Shown piece by piece: positions 1 to 8,359 of a DNA stretch of 64,000 nt. Every line of letters starts with the position of its first letter. Position 1 is the first letter of the stretch. A program made the position numbers and the translations under genes. Source of the DNA: Acidiphilium sp. C61 (GTDB lineage: Bacteria; Pseudomonadota; Alphaproteobacteria; Acetobacterales; Acetobacteraceae); contig NZ_CACTIA010000005.1 of NCBI RefSeq assembly GCF_902712915.1, positions 1,636,001 through 1,700,000 on the forward strand, in the 5' to 3' direction. Under the pieces are notes generated by a model. That model had not been told where the DNA came from and did no database searches. It worked only from the letters and a program-made list of their open reading frames with translations.

Positions 1-776
1 GCGTGGTCGTGATCATGTTCGTGCGGCCCGCCGCCGGCGGCAACCACCAGCACCCTGCCATGCACGCGCAGCACGTCGATATGCGCGCCATACAGCGCGC
101 TCAGCACCGCGCCGCGCACCACCTCCTCCACCGTGCCGGCCACCGCGCGCCCCTCGGCGACATAAACGATACGATCCATCGCCGGCAGCAGCGGGTTCAT
201 GTCATGCGCCGACATCAGCACCGCCACCCTCGCCTCGCGGGCGAGCCGGGCAAGGAGTGCGACCACCTCGGCGGTGCTGCGCAGGTCGAGACTGGCGAGC
301 GGCTCGTCGAGCAGCAGCACGTCGGGGCGGCGGATCAGCGCATGGGCGATCATCACCCGCTGCTGCTGCCCGCCCGAGAGGTCGCCCACCCTGCGATCGG
401 CAAAGCCGGCGGCGCCCACCGCGTCGATCATCTCATCCACCTGCGCGCGGCGGCGGCGCGAGGGCAGCGGAATGCCGAGCCGGTGCCCATCCAGCCCGAG
501 CGCGATCACGTCGCGCGCGCGCACCGGCATGAACCGGTCGAGCGCGATGCTCTGCGGCACATAGCCCACCTGCCCGCGCCCGCCGATCGTCACGCGCCCG
601 TCCAGCGGCTTCACGAGGCCGAGGATCGAGCGCAGCAGCGTCGTCTTGCCCGATCCGTTCGGCCCGATCAGCCCGGCGAAACTCCCCGGCGCGAGGCTGA
701 ACCCCACCCCCGACAGCACCGCCCGCCCGCCATGACCGACCGCGACACCCTCCAGCGCGAGCGCGTCCCCGTTCAT
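1..776 (-). CDS. znuC: Zinc/manganese-type ABC transporter ATP-binding protein (partial)
   Basis: ATPase subunit of a metal ABC importer, acting on the inner face of the cytoplasmic membrane. The visible 258 codons run from an ATG at 776 and leave the window before a stop. Walker A (GPNGSGKTT, about residues 38-46), the signature LSGGQQQR and Walker B VLLLDEP are all intact. The visible C-terminus becomes His-rich (HEHDHDH), as in many zinc/metal ATPases. The start overlaps the stop of the upstream substrate-binding gene (ATGA), so the two are translationally coupled; a permease gene probably follows beyond the window. Zinc is favoured by the family and by the Zur-like site upstream; manganese cannot be excluded from sequence. 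Confidence 0.88.
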   Translation of the reverse strand, partial: MNGDALALEGVAVGHGGRAVLSGVGFSLAPGSFAGLIGPNGSGKTTLLRSILGLVKPLDGRVTIGGRGQVGYVPQSIALDRFMPVRARDVIALGLDGHRLGIPLPSRRRRAQVDEMIDAVGAAGFADRRVGDLSGGQQQRVMIAHALIRRPDVLLLDEPLASLDLRSTAEVVALLARLAREARVAVLMSAHDMNPLLPAMDRIVYVAEGRAVAGTVEEVVRGAVLSALYGAHIDVLRVHGRVLVVAAGGGPHEHDHDH

Positions 777-1696
777 CCAGCCGCCCTCGCGAGGGAGACC
801 GTGGAGGTGCGCTGCGCAACCGCCCTTGTCACCGCAGCGGTCTCGGCCAGCATCCAGCCGCCGAAATGAAATCCCGCCGGCATCGTCTCGTACAGCGCGA
901 CCACCGGCACAAGCGCCGCCCGCGCGGCATCGAGCATCGCCCGTGTCAGCGGGCCGATCACCTGCCGGTTATAGCCGAGAAACGACACCTCCCGCCGGCG
1001 CAGCAGCGCCTCCTGGGCGGCGATGTCCTGCGGCGCCGGATCGGTGCCGTTCATCACCGCCGCCTGCAAGCTCCACGGTGTGGCGATCCCGATCCCCATT
1101 GCCTGGAACAGATCGTTGCCCACCGGCTCGGTCACCGCCGCGCGGATGCCGGGATGCTGCGCCCGGAACGCGCCGATCGCCGCCCGCCACGGCGCGAGCG
1201 AGGCCTCGAACGCGGCGAGGTTGCGCCGATAGACGCTCGCCCCCGCCGGGTCGATCGCCGCCAGCGCCCGCGCGATCGCCGCCGCCACCGCCGGCATCGC
1301 CGCCGGGCCGTACCAGACATGCGGATTGCGCGTCGCATCCGGCAGGCCGAGCACCGCCTGCGCCGCGATCACATGCCGCCCCCCCGCGCCGCCCGCCGTC
1401 GCGCCCCCCGCCGTCGCGCCGATAATCCGCCGCGCCCAGGAATCGTAGCCAAGCCCGTTGAGCACCACGAGCCGCGCTGTGGCGATACGCCGCGCCACCG
1501 CCGGGCTCGCCTCGAATCCGTGCGGATCGGCATTGGGATTGGTCTCGATCGCGGCAACCTCGACCCGGTCGCCGCCGATCGCCGCGATCACGTCGGCATA
1601 CTGGCTCTCGATGCCCACCGCCGGGATGCGGCCGCCGGCGCGGGCGATCCACGGCGCCGCCACCAGCCCGGCCAGAATTCCCCGCCGTTTCGCCAT
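773..1696 (-). CDS. znuA: Periplasmic metal-binding protein of a zinc ABC transporter
   Basis: A 307-residue cluster A-I (ZnuA/TroA) solute-binding protein that captures zinc or manganese in the periplasm. The N-terminus (MAKRRGILAGLVAAPWIARAGG) looks like a short export signal with twin arginines. Conserved pieces include the VGIESQYADVIAAIGGD start of the mature domain, the metal-ligand region DPHGFEASP, and NPHVWYGPAAMPAVA. The acidic/His-rich loop typical of gammaproteobacterial ZnuA is replaced by a short Gly/Ala/Thr stretch (TAGGATAGGAGG) before a single His. The gene is followed by znuC with ATGA overlap and preceded by a palindromic operator 31 bp upstream of the ATG. Metal specificity is inferred. 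Confidence 0.85.
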   Translation of the reverse strand: MAKRRGILAGLVAAPWIARAGGRIPAVGIESQYADVIAAIGGDRVEVAAIETNPNADPHGFEASPAVARRIATARLVVLNGLGYDSWARRIIGATAGGATAGGAGGRHVIAAQAVLGLPDATRNPHVWYGPAAMPAVAAAIARALAAIDPAGASVYRRNLAAFEASLAPWRAAIGAFRAQHPGIRAAVTEPVGNDLFQAMGIGIATPWSLQAAVMNGTDPAPQDIAAQEALLRRREVSFLGYNRQVIGPLTRAMLDAARAALVPVVALYETMPAGFHFGGWMLAETAAVTRAVAQRTSTVSLARAAG

Positions 1697-1727
1697 CGCC
1701 CCGGTCCTCCTGCGACCCTTCGGAAGA

Positions 1728-1746
1728 AATGATATGTTATATCATT
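1728..1746. promoter_or_regulatory. Putative Zur box upstream of znuA
   Basis: The sequence AATGATATGTTATATCATT is an inverted repeat with perfect 8-bp arms (AATGATAT / ATATCATT) around a GTT centre. It lies 32-50 bp upstream of the znuA ATG. Its ATGTTATA core resembles the known Zur consensus of proteobacteria. It may also lie within reach of the divergent tautomerase gene, whose ATG is at 1837. Binding by Zur is inferred; no zur gene is in the window. Confidence 0.7.
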
Positions 1747-1836
1747 CCATCGGTCCAGCACCCGCTCCCCTACCCCTGCCCGCCCCCGATCGGCTGGTGT
1801 AGGCTTACCCTCCCGCCAGAGAGGAGACCGCCCGCC

Positions 1837-2067
1837 ATGCCCCATGTCATCGTCAAGCTCTATGCCGGCCGCAGCGCGGCGCAGAAGCACCAGATCGCCG
1901 AGGCCGTCACCCAGGCCATCATGGCTTCGGCCGGCAGCAGCGAGGCGGCCGTGTCGGTCAGCATCGAGGATGTCGATCCCGAACACTGGAACGAGACGGT
2001 CTTCGAGCCCGACATCCGCGCCAAGCCCGACACGCTCTACAAGAAACCCGGCTACGAGCCGAAGTGA
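1837..2067 (+). CDS. 4-oxalocrotonate tautomerase-like protein
   Basis: A 76-residue protein of the tautomerase superfamily, which uses an N-terminal proline as general base after removal of the initiator Met. Here Pro directly follows Met (MPHVIVKLYAGRS), as required. The chosen ATG has GAGGAG about 10 bp upstream; an upstream in-frame extension lacks both a ribosome site and the Pro-1 logic. The SIEDVDPEHWNETVFEPDI segment is typical of the family. The gene ends in an ATGA overlap with a downstream lipoprotein gene. The substrate is unknown; a catabolic keto-enol isomerisation is only a family-level inference. Confidence 0.8.
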   Translation: MPHVIVKLYAGRSAAQKHQIAEAVTQAIMASAGSSEAAVSVSIEDVDPEHWNETVFEPDIRAKPDTLYKKPGYEPK

Positions 2068-2606
2068 AACCCGCCGCCGCCGCCCTCGCCGTCCTCCTGC
2101 CCCTGCTGGCGTCGGGCTGCGCGCATCCGGCGGTGACGTCCTGCTCCGGCGCGCGGATCGCGGCGCATGCCGGGTCCGACGCCGGCGCGTTCGACGGCAT
2201 GTCCCATTCCGGCACGCTGCTCACCCTGCGCAATCGCGGCCCTTCGCCCTGCATCCTGCCTGGCCTGCCACGCCTCGCCTTCCTCGATGCCGCGCATCGC
2301 CGCCTGCCGATCGCCCGCCGCCCGCCGTTCGGGATGCATCCCGGCCCGGTCGTGCTGCCGGTCCGCCTCGCCGCCGGAGTGGTGGCGACAACGAAGCTGC
2401 GCTGGGTGGACGGCCCGGTCTACACCCGCAATGCCTGCATGAAGGTCGCCGCCCTGCGCATCGCCTGGCCGGGCGGGGCGACCACGATCCCCCTCGCCGC
2501 GACGATCTGCGGCCCGCGAGGCGCGGCGGCGGGCATTTCCCAGCCCCCACTCGCCCTCGCTGGAGAAACGACAATCAGCGGATCAGGATCGCCCGGAAAT
2601 CGTTGA
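2064..2606 (+). CDS. DUF4232-type lipoprotein
   Basis: A 180-residue predicted lipoprotein. The signal peptide MKPAAAALAVLLPLLASGCA ends in a clear lipobox (LASGC) with the lipidated Cys at about residue 19. The remainder resembles the DUF4232 beta-sandwich: CSGARIAAHAGSDAG, TLLTLRNRGPSPCILPG and a C-terminal CMKVAALRIAWPGG. The start overlaps the tautomerase stop (ATGA). The 3' end overlaps the convergent glycerate kinase gene by about 30 bp. Function unknown; envelope-located. Confidence 0.72.
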   Translation: MKPAAAALAVLLPLLASGCAHPAVTSCSGARIAAHAGSDAGAFDGMSHSGTLLTLRNRGPSPCILPGLPRLAFLDAAHRRLPIARRPPFGMHPGPVVLPVRLAAGVVATTKLRWVDGPVYTRNACMKVAALRIAWPGGATTIPLAATICGPRGAAAGISQPPLALAGETTISGSGSPGNR

Positions 2607-3849
2607 CATTGGTGCGGGTCGGCCCGGTCACCACGAGGTCGCCGAGCGGGGCGAACAGCCCGTAACCGTCATTGTCGGCGAGGCGTGACGCGGGATCGAG
2701 GCCGATCGCCCGGGCGCGGGCCAGCGTGTCCGGCGCCAGCACGGCGCCGGCATTGTCCTCGGTGCCGTCGATCCCGTCGGTATCCCCGGCAATGGCGTGA
2801 ATCCCCGGCGCCCCGCCGAGGGCGACCGCGAGCCCGGCGAGGAATTCGAGATTCCGCCCGCCGCGCCCGCCGCCGCGCACCGTCACCGTCGTCTCCCCGC
2901 CCGAAATCAGCACGCAGGGCCGGGCCAGCGGCGCGCCATGCGCGGCACAGCTCCGCGCCATGCCCGCCATCACCGCCGCCACCTCGCGCGCCTCGCCCTC
3001 GATCGCATCGCCGAGGATCAGCGGCGTCACCCCCGCCGCCCGCGCGACCGCGGCCGCCGCCTCCAGCGAGGCGAAGGGGGTGGCGATCATGATCTCGCGG
3101 GCGCGGGCAAAGGCCGGATCGCCGGGCTTCGGCGTCTCCGCCTCCGGCCGCGCCAGCCAGGCGGCGACCGGCTCCGGCACCGCGATCCCGGCGCGGCGCA
3201 AAATCTCCCGCGCTTCCGCCGCCGTGGTCGCGTCCGGCACGGTCGGCCCCGAGCCGATCACCGAGGGATCGTCGCCCGGCACGTCGGAAATCATCAGCGT
3301 CACGATCGCCGCCGGCGCCGCCGCCGCGGCGAGCCGCCCGCCCTTGATCGCCGAGAGATGCTTGCGCACGCAGTTCATCGCCTGGATGTTCGCCCCGCTC
3401 TTGAGCAGCGCGCGGTTCACCGCCTGCTTGTCGGCGAGCGAAATCCCCGGCGCCGGCAGCGCCAGCAGCGCCGAGGCACCGCCGGACATCAGCACCAGAA
3501 CCAGATCGTCCGCGCTCAACCCCCGCACCATCGCGAGGATGCGCGCCGCCGCCGCCTGCCCGGCCGCATCCGGCACCGGGTGCGACGCCTCGACCACCTC
3601 GATCCGCCGGAGCGGCTGTTTGCTGCCATGCCCGTAGCGGGTGACCACGAGGCCGGACATCGGCGCCTCTGCCGGCCAGTGCGCCTCGACCGCCTCGGCC
3701 ATCGCCGCCGCCGCCTTGCCGGCGCCGATCACCACGGTCCGCCCCTTCGGCGGGGAGGGCAGATGCGGCGCGAGGCAGCGCGCGGGCGCTGCCGCATCCA
3801 CCGCCGCCGCGAACATGCGCCGCAACAGGTCGAGATCGCCCTCACTCAT
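2575..3849 (-). CDS. Glycerate 2-kinase (MOFRL family; also annotated hydroxypyruvate reductase TtuD)
   Basis: Phosphorylates D-glycerate to 2-phosphoglycerate in serine-cycle, tartrate and glyoxylate type pathways; some homologues are annotated as hydroxypyruvate reductase (TtuD/GckA). The N-terminal half carries VVIGAGKAAAAMAEAVE and the conserved LMSGGASALL; the C-terminal MOFRL domain carries LISGGETTVTVRG and AGDTDGIDGTEDNAGA. I take the ATG at 3849 (424 residues), preceded by AAGGAAA; a GTG 18 bp upstream is possible but lacks spacing for a ribosome site. Monocistronic, convergent with the lipoprotein gene. Confidence 0.87.
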   Translation of the reverse strand: MSEGDLDLLRRMFAAAVDAAAPARCLAPHLPSPPKGRTVVIGAGKAAAAMAEAVEAHWPAEAPMSGLVVTRYGHGSKQPLRRIEVVEASHPVPDAAGQAAAARILAMVRGLSADDLVLVLMSGGASALLALPAPGISLADKQAVNRALLKSGANIQAMNCVRKHLSAIKGGRLAAAAAPAAIVTLMISDVPGDDPSVIGSGPTVPDATTAAEAREILRRAGIAVPEPVAAWLARPEAETPKPGDPAFARAREIMIATPFASLEAAAAVARAAGVTPLILGDAIEGEAREVAAVMAGMARSCAAHGAPLARPCVLISGGETTVTVRGGGRGGRNLEFLAGLAVALGGAPGIHAIAGDTDGIDGTEDNAGAVLAPDTLARARAIGLDPASRLADNDGYGLFAPLGDLVVTGPTRTNVNDFRAILIR

Positions 3850-3958
3850 GCCGATTTTCCTTTCCACTCCGCCCGCAGCCGCGCCGCCCGGCCCGGGCAG
3901 CAGACTCTATCCGTCTGATAACGCCGGCATTCCGGCCCCGCCAGCCGGGCCTTGCTCC

Positions 3959-4000
3959 AAAGCACGACATCCGATCCTGATGGACCGGAAAGTGCTCTAG
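3959..4000. repeat. Hairpin repeat, single B-type hairpin
   Basis: An imperfect inverted repeat, AGCACGACATCCGATCC then GGACCGGAAAGTGCTC, ending in CTAG. It belongs to the dispersed family described for 13448-14068. The terminal CTAG supplies the TAG stop of the minus-strand DUF3445 gene. Confidence 0.75.
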
Positions 4001-4908
4001 CCCTGCGGGGCAACCCGGTCCAGCGCGGCGAGCAGCGCGGCGCGGAACGGGGCGATGCCGCGATAGGCCGCCACGGATTCGGGCAGCCCCCGCACCGCCG
4101 CGGCCAGCGCCGCCGCCGCCCCCGCCACCGTCACCACCTCGGCCAGCGCCACCTGCCGGGTGCGGATGGTGAACAGCACGGCGCCGGTCTCGGGCAACCG
4201 GCTCAGCGTCTGGCGTTCGACCCGCAGATGCAGCCGCGCCGGCGCGGTCTCCGCGGTCACCGCCGGGCCGTGGGCGCCATCCGCCTCCGGCTGGAACAGC
4301 GCCGATCCGTCATGGATCGTCCAGTTGAACCGCTCGACCAGCCGCCCCGGCGCCAGCGCGGCGATGAACCGCGCGACCGGCCGCTCCAGCCGCTCGGCAT
4401 AAAGCGGCACCCTGGCATGGATGGCGGCCAACTCCCGCCCCAGCTTGTCCGCAAGCCGCCAGCGCGAGGGAAAGCACAGCACCGCCGCCGTCAGCGCCGC
4501 GCTGTCCGGGTCGAGCAGGCAGAGATCCTCCTGCACCAGACGTCCGGCGCATTCGAGCGGGTCGCCCTCCGGCGCCGCGAGGTTCCACCGCTCGCCGGTC
4601 AGCCGGTTTTCCAGCATCCCGCCAGGCTCTGCGAACCAGGCGGCGCGATCGGCGCGCAAATGACCGGCGATCACCCGCAGCGCCTCGCGCCGCGCCGCTT
4701 CACTGCCCGGCAGCACCGCGAACACCTCGCCCCGGCGCAAATCCAGCAGCGCCCGGCGTTCGGCCATCTGTGCCGGATAATCGGCGCCGAACGCGGTCAG
4801 CTCGGCAAGCGGCCGGGCGATCAGCCCCATCGCCGGCCGGTAGGGGCCGGGCGCGAAGGGCAGCCAGAGCGGCGATGCGGGCAGCGCCGGCGGTGCTGCG
4901 TTCAGCAA
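3997..4908 (-). CDS. DUF3445 family protein (heme-dependent oxidative N-demethylase-like)
   Basis: A protein of about 303 residues matching the DUF3445 family, some members of which are annotated as heme-dependent oxidative N-demethylases. Conserved stretches are LPFAPGPYRPAMGL near the start, CFPSRWRLADKLG, RFNWTIHDGSALF and LRVERQTLSRLPETGAVLFTIRT. The start is uncertain: the LPFAPGPYR motif must be included, so the ATG at 4830 is too late. I propose a TTG at 4908 that overlaps the stop of the upstream lipoprotein gene; a longer frame to 4971 would run deep into that gene. The stop codon is provided by the hairpin repeat. Function otherwise inferred. Confidence 0.75.
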   Translation of the reverse strand: MLNAAPPALPASPLWLPFAPGPYRPAMGLIARPLAELTAFGADYPAQMAERRALLDLRRGEVFAVLPGSEAARREALRVIAGHLRADRAAWFAEPGGMLENRLTGERWNLAAPEGDPLECAGRLVQEDLCLLDPDSAALTAAVLCFPSRWRLADKLGRELAAIHARVPLYAERLERPVARFIAALAPGRLVERFNWTIHDGSALFQPEADGAHGPAVTAETAPARLHLRVERQTLSRLPETGAVLFTIRTRQVALAEVVTVAGAAAALAAAVRGLPESVAAYRGIAPFRAALLAALDRVAPQG

Positions 4909-5270
4909 TCGTTGCCGCGCAGGGTGAAGGTCTTCACCGTCCCGCCCTGGAGCGAGAAGGTGACGGTGCATTGCCGCGTATACGTCTCGGGCGGGAAGAT
5001 CGGGCCGTAATAGGGACCGTAATACGGACCATAGAAACCGGGGAACGGCGCGCCCACGCCCGGCTGGGCGGCATACGACCGCTCGACATAGGCGAAATAC
5101 GTCGTGCCATCGACGGTGATCTTGCGGTCCGGCACGCCGAGTGCAGCGACCAGCGCCGATTCCGGCCGGCCGACATAGCCCGACATCCGCTCGGCAAGGC
5201 TCGGCCCCACCGCGCAGCCCGCGAGCATCAATGCCGCGACCGGCGCGGCCAGAACAAGCTTCCTTCGCAT
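4902..5270 (-). CDS. Small tyrosine/glycine-rich lipoprotein
   Basis: A 122-residue predicted lipoprotein: MRRKLVLAAPVAALMLAGC ends in the lipobox LAGC. The mature part starts with a short MSGYVGRPESALVAALGVPD segment like small outer-membrane-assembly lipoproteins, then a Tyr/Gly/Pro repeat (FYGPYYGPYYGPIF), and ends in a Cys (RGNDC). GAGGAG lies 7 bp before the ATG. The stop overlaps the proposed start of the DUF3445 gene. No function assigned. Confidence 0.7.
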   Translation of the reverse strand: MRRKLVLAAPVAALMLAGCAVGPSLAERMSGYVGRPESALVAALGVPDRKITVDGTTYFAYVERSYAAQPGVGAPFPGFYGPYYGPYYGPIFPPETYTRQCTVTFSLQGGTVKTFTLRGNDC

Positions 5271-5286
5271 CGCACGCTCCTCGTTT

Positions 5287-5358
5287 CCGGGCCGTCGCCC
5301 GTTGGTGTCTACGGGCCGTCGCCCGTTGATGTCTCCGGGCCGTCGCCCGTTGGTGATG
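5287..5358. repeat. 24-bp tandem repeat, three copies
   Basis: Three consecutive 24-bp units share the core CGGGCCGTCGCCCGTTG and differ at a few positions. Each unit contains the short palindrome CGGGC-CGTC-GCCCG. They fill the gap between the end of epmA and the lipoprotein start, in the 5' leader of the lipoprotein gene. Confidence 0.85.
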
Positions 5359-5393
5359 TGTAATGTCTACAATGGGTGCGTTTCGGTTTTATA

Positions 5394-6383
5394 TCAGAGC
5401 CATAACACATCGGTGATGCGCGGCGCCCCGGCGGCGATCATCGCCAGCCGGTCGAACCCGAGGGCAATCCCCGCGCAGTCCGGCATCCGTCCCACCGCCG
5501 CCACGAAATCTTCATCGAGCGCCCAGTCCTCGCGGCCATACAGCGCGTGCCGCCGCGCCCGGTCGGCCTCGAACCGCGCACGCTGTTCCGCCGGATCGGT
5601 CAGCTCGGCGAAGGCGTTGGCGAGTTCCATCCCGCACACGTAAAGCTCGAACCGCTCGGCGACGCGCGGATCATCCGCCCGCCGCCGCGCGAGGGCGGCG
5701 AGCGGCGCCGGCCAGTCGGTCAGGAAGGTCGGATGACGCCGGCCGAGCTGCGGCTCGATCCGCCCGAGCATGAGGCGGAAGAACAGATCCTCCCAGTCCT
5801 CGCCCTCGCGGCGCGCCACCCCGGCATCGGCCGCGAGCCGGTCGGCATCGCCCATGCTCGCCAGCACATCGAGCCCGCAATGGCGGTCGAAAGCCTCGGC
5901 CACGCTCAGCACCTCGATCTCGGCAAGCTCGGTCGTCACCCCCCGGCACGTCACCACCGGCGGCAGCACCGCGCGCAGGAATTGCGCCGTCTCCTCGATC
6001 AGTGCTTCGATATCGGCGCCCGGGCGATACCATTCGAGCATGGTGAATTCGGGAGAATGCGTGTCCGACCCCTCATGGTCGCGCCAGACCCGGGCGAGCT
6101 GGAAAATCGGCCCGGCATCGCCTGCGAGCAGCTTCTTCATCGCGAATTCCGGGCTGGTATGCAGCCATCGCCGCGCCGCCGCGCCATCCGGCGCATGCAC
6201 GATCGTCGCCAGCGCCGCGAGATGCACCTCCTCGCCCGGCGCCGGCACGAGATACGGCGTCTCCACCTCCATGTAGCCGCGCGCGGCGAAAAAGGCGCGC
6301 GTCGCCTGCGCGAGCCGCCCGCGCCGCCGCAGGAAAGGCAGCCGGGCGGCAAGGCGTTCGGGGTCCCATGCTTGTCTGGCCAT
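5394..6383 (-). CDS. epmA: EF-P-(R)-beta-lysine ligase (GenX/PoxA/YjeA)
   Basis: A 329-residue class II lysyl-tRNA synthetase paralogue without the anticodon-binding domain. It activates (R)-beta-lysine and attaches it to a Lys of elongation factor P. Catalytic-core motifs are visible: motif 2 (FQLARVWRDHEGSDTHSPEFTMLEWY, split around the HSPEF core), FELYVCGMELANAF, and motif 3 GIALGFDRLAMI, ending TDVLWL. The ATG at 6383 gives the usual start; longer upstream frames would overlap epmB. It faces epmB with only 23 bp between start codons, so a shared divergent promoter or overlapping expression is likely. Known family role; the EF-P target itself is not in the window. Confidence 0.92.
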   Translation of the reverse strand: MARQAWDPERLAARLPFLRRRGRLAQATRAFFAARGYMEVETPYLVPAPGEEVHLAALATIVHAPDGAAARRWLHTSPEFAMKKLLAGDAGPIFQLARVWRDHEGSDTHSPEFTMLEWYRPGADIEALIEETAQFLRAVLPPVVTCRGVTTELAEIEVLSVAEAFDRHCGLDVLASMGDADRLAADAGVARREGEDWEDLFFRLMLGRIEPQLGRRHPTFLTDWPAPLAALARRRADDPRVAERFELYVCGMELANAFAELTDPAEQRARFEADRARRHALYGREDWALDEDFVAAVGRMPDCAGIALGFDRLAMIAAGAPRITDVLWL

Positions 6384-6406
6384 GCGCCGCAGGATAGCAC
6401 CGCCGC

Positions 6407-7384
6407 ATGGCCACTCCCACGCTCCGCACCGCAGACCAGCTGATCGAGGCCGGGCTTGCCCCGCCCGCCGCCCGGGCGGGGCTGGAGGCGGTCGCCGCGC
6501 GCTACGCCACCGCGATCCCGGCACCGCTCGCCGCCCTGATCGGCGATCCGGCGGACCCGATCGGGCTTCAGTTCATCCCCGACCCCGCCGAGCTCGACAC
6601 CGCCGCCCACGAGCAGGCCGACCCGATCGGCGATGACGCGCTCTCCCCGGTCCCCGGCATCGTCCACCGCTACCCCGACCGCGCGCTGCTCAAGCCCACC
6701 CTCGCCTGCCCGGTCTATTGCCGGTTCTGCTTCCGCCGCGAGCATGTCGGCCCGGAGGGCGGGGTGCTGTCCGAAGCGGAGCTGGAGGCGGCGTTCGCCT
6801 GGCTGGAAGCGCATGATGGCGTGCGCGAGGTGATCCTGACCGGCGGCGACCCGCTGATCCTCTCGCCCCGCCGGCTGGCCGCGATCTTCGCCCGCCTGCG
6901 CGCGATCCCGCATATCAGCCGGCTGCGGCTGCACACCCGCGTCCCGGTGGCCGACCCGGCGCGGATCACGCCCGCACTGCTCGCCGCCCTCGATCACGAC
7001 CCGCCGCTCTTCCTCGTGCTGCACGCCAACCACGCGCGCGAATTCGGCGCCGAGGCCCGCGCCGCGCTGCGGGCGCTGCGCCGCGCCGGCATCCCGCTGC
7101 TCGGCCAGTCGGTGCTGCTGCGCGGCGTCAACGACGCGGCGGCGGCGCTGCGCGCCCTGTTCGAGACCATGCTCGAATGCGGCGTCAAACCCTATTACCT
7201 CCACCAGCTCGACCCCGCCCCCGGCACCGCCCGCTTCCACGTGCCGATCGCCGAGGGGCGGGCGCTGATCGCCGCCCTGCGCGGCACGATTTCCGGCCAC
7301 GCGCTGCCGACCTACATCCTCGATGCGCCCACCGGGAAGACCACGCTCGAACCCTCGCCGGTTTCCCTTTCCGCCGGGCTGTGA
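6407..7384 (+). CDS. epmB: EF-P lysine 2,3-aminomutase (radical SAM, KamA/YjeK family)
   Basis: A 325-residue radical SAM enzyme that converts lysine to (R)-beta-lysine for EF-P modification. The CxxxCxxC cluster motif is visible as CPVYCRFCFRRE, about residues 103-114, followed by LTGGDPLILSPRRL and the PLP-region sequence LHTRVPV. The length fits EpmB rather than the longer clostridial KamA. It is divergent from epmA and followed 12 bp later by aroQ, which may be co-transcribed. The pairing with epmA makes the EF-P role much more likely than lysine fermentation. Confidence 0.92.
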   Translation: MATPTLRTADQLIEAGLAPPAARAGLEAVAARYATAIPAPLAALIGDPADPIGLQFIPDPAELDTAAHEQADPIGDDALSPVPGIVHRYPDRALLKPTLACPVYCRFCFRREHVGPEGGVLSEAELEAAFAWLEAHDGVREVILTGGDPLILSPRRLAAIFARLRAIPHISRLRLHTRVPVADPARITPALLAALDHDPPLFLVLHANHAREFGAEARAALRALRRAGIPLLGQSVLLRGVNDAAAALRALFETMLECGVKPYYLHQLDPAPGTARFHVPIAEGRALIAALRGTISGHALPTYILDAPTGKTTLEPSPVSLSAGL

Positions 7385-7396
7385 TAGGCGCGCAGG

Positions 7397-7846
7397 ATGC
7401 CTGTACCGCTGATCGCCGTGCTGAACGGTCCGAACCTCAACATGCTGGGCCTGCGCGAGCCCGAAATCTACGGCATCCAGACCCTCGACGATCTGGAGGC
7501 GCTCTGCGCCGAGGCCGCCGAAGAGCTGGGCCTCGCCATCGATTTCCGCCAGACCAACGGCGAGGGCGAGCTGATCACCTGGGTGCAGGAATGCCGCGGC
7601 CGCGCCGCCGGCATCGTCATCAACCCGGCGGGCTACTCGCACACCTCGATCGCCCTGATGGACGCGCTGCACGCGGTCGACCTTCCGGTCGTCGAGGTGC
7701 ATCTGTCCAACATTCACCAGCGCGAGGCGTTCCGCCACCATTCCTTCGTATCGCAGGCCGCACGCGGCGTGATCTGCGGCCTTGGTTTCACCGGCTACCG
7801 GCTGGCGCTTCAGGCGATCGCCGAGATTGTGGAGCAGGAAGCATGA
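7397..7846 (+). CDS. aroQ: Type II 3-dehydroquinate dehydratase
   Basis: A 149-residue type II dehydroquinase of the shikimate pathway; it acts as a dodecamer in the cytosol and converts 3-dehydroquinate to 3-dehydroshikimate. The N-terminal [18 protein letters not shown] carries the active-site Tyr and lid residues; [23 protein letters not shown] and [11 protein letters not shown] hold the catalytic His and substrate-binding residues. It overlaps accB by ATGA, the usual alphaproteobacterial aroQ-accB-accC order. Confidence 0.95.
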   Translation: MPVPLIAVLNGPNLNMLGLREPEIYGIQTLDDLEALCAEAAEELGLAIDFRQTNGEGELITWVQECRGRAAGIVINPAGYSHTSIALMDALHAVDLPVVEVHLSNIHQREAFRHHSFVSQAARGVICGLGFTGYRLALQAIAEIVEQEA

Positions 7847-8346
7847 GTCTCTCCTTCGACCCCGAGGTGCTGCGCGCCCTCGCCGCCCTTCTCAAGGATG
7901 GCGACCTGGCCGAGATCGAGCTTGAGGAAGGCGACCGCCGGCTGCGCCTCGCCCGCGCCAGCGCGCAGCCGACACAATTCGTCACCGCGCCCCCCTATCC
8001 CGCGCCGCCCTATGCGATGCCGCAAGGAATGGCCCCGGGAATGACACCGGGCGTGGCTCCGGGTGCTCCAGCGCCTGCCGCCGCGGCGCCTGAAGCCGCC
8101 GCCGCGAACCATCCCGGCACGGTGAAATCGCCGATGGTCGGCGTCGCCTATCTCTCGGCCGAGCCGGGGGCCGCGCCCTTCATCAGCGTGGGGAGCACGG
8201 TCGAGGCCGGGCAGACGCTGCTGCTGATCGAGGCAATGAAAACCTTCAACCAGATCAAGGCGCCGCGCGCCGGCACGGTAAAATCCATCCTCGTCGCCTC
8301 CGGCCAGCCGGTGGAATACGACGAGCCTCTGGTCATCGTCGAATAA
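7843..8346 (+). CDS. accB: Biotin carboxyl carrier protein of acetyl-CoA carboxylase
   Basis: A 167-residue BCCP, the biotinylated carrier of acetyl-CoA carboxylase in fatty acid synthesis. An N-terminal helical part (to about residue 45) is followed by a Pro/Ala/Met-rich flexible linker containing [19 protein letters not shown]-terminal biotinyl domain follows with the EAMKTF motif, in which the Lys is biotinylated. The start overlaps the aroQ stop. accC follows 13 bp later. Confidence 0.95.
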   Translation: MSLSFDPEVLRALAALLKDGDLAEIELEEGDRRLRLARASAQPTQFVTAPPYPAPPYAMPQGMAPGMTPGVAPGAPAPAAAAPEAAAANHPGTVKSPMVGVAYLSAEPGAAPFISVGSTVEAGQTLLLIEAMKTFNQIKAPRAGTVKSILVASGQPVEYDEPLVIVE

Positions 8347-8359
8347 CCGGCCGTTGCCC

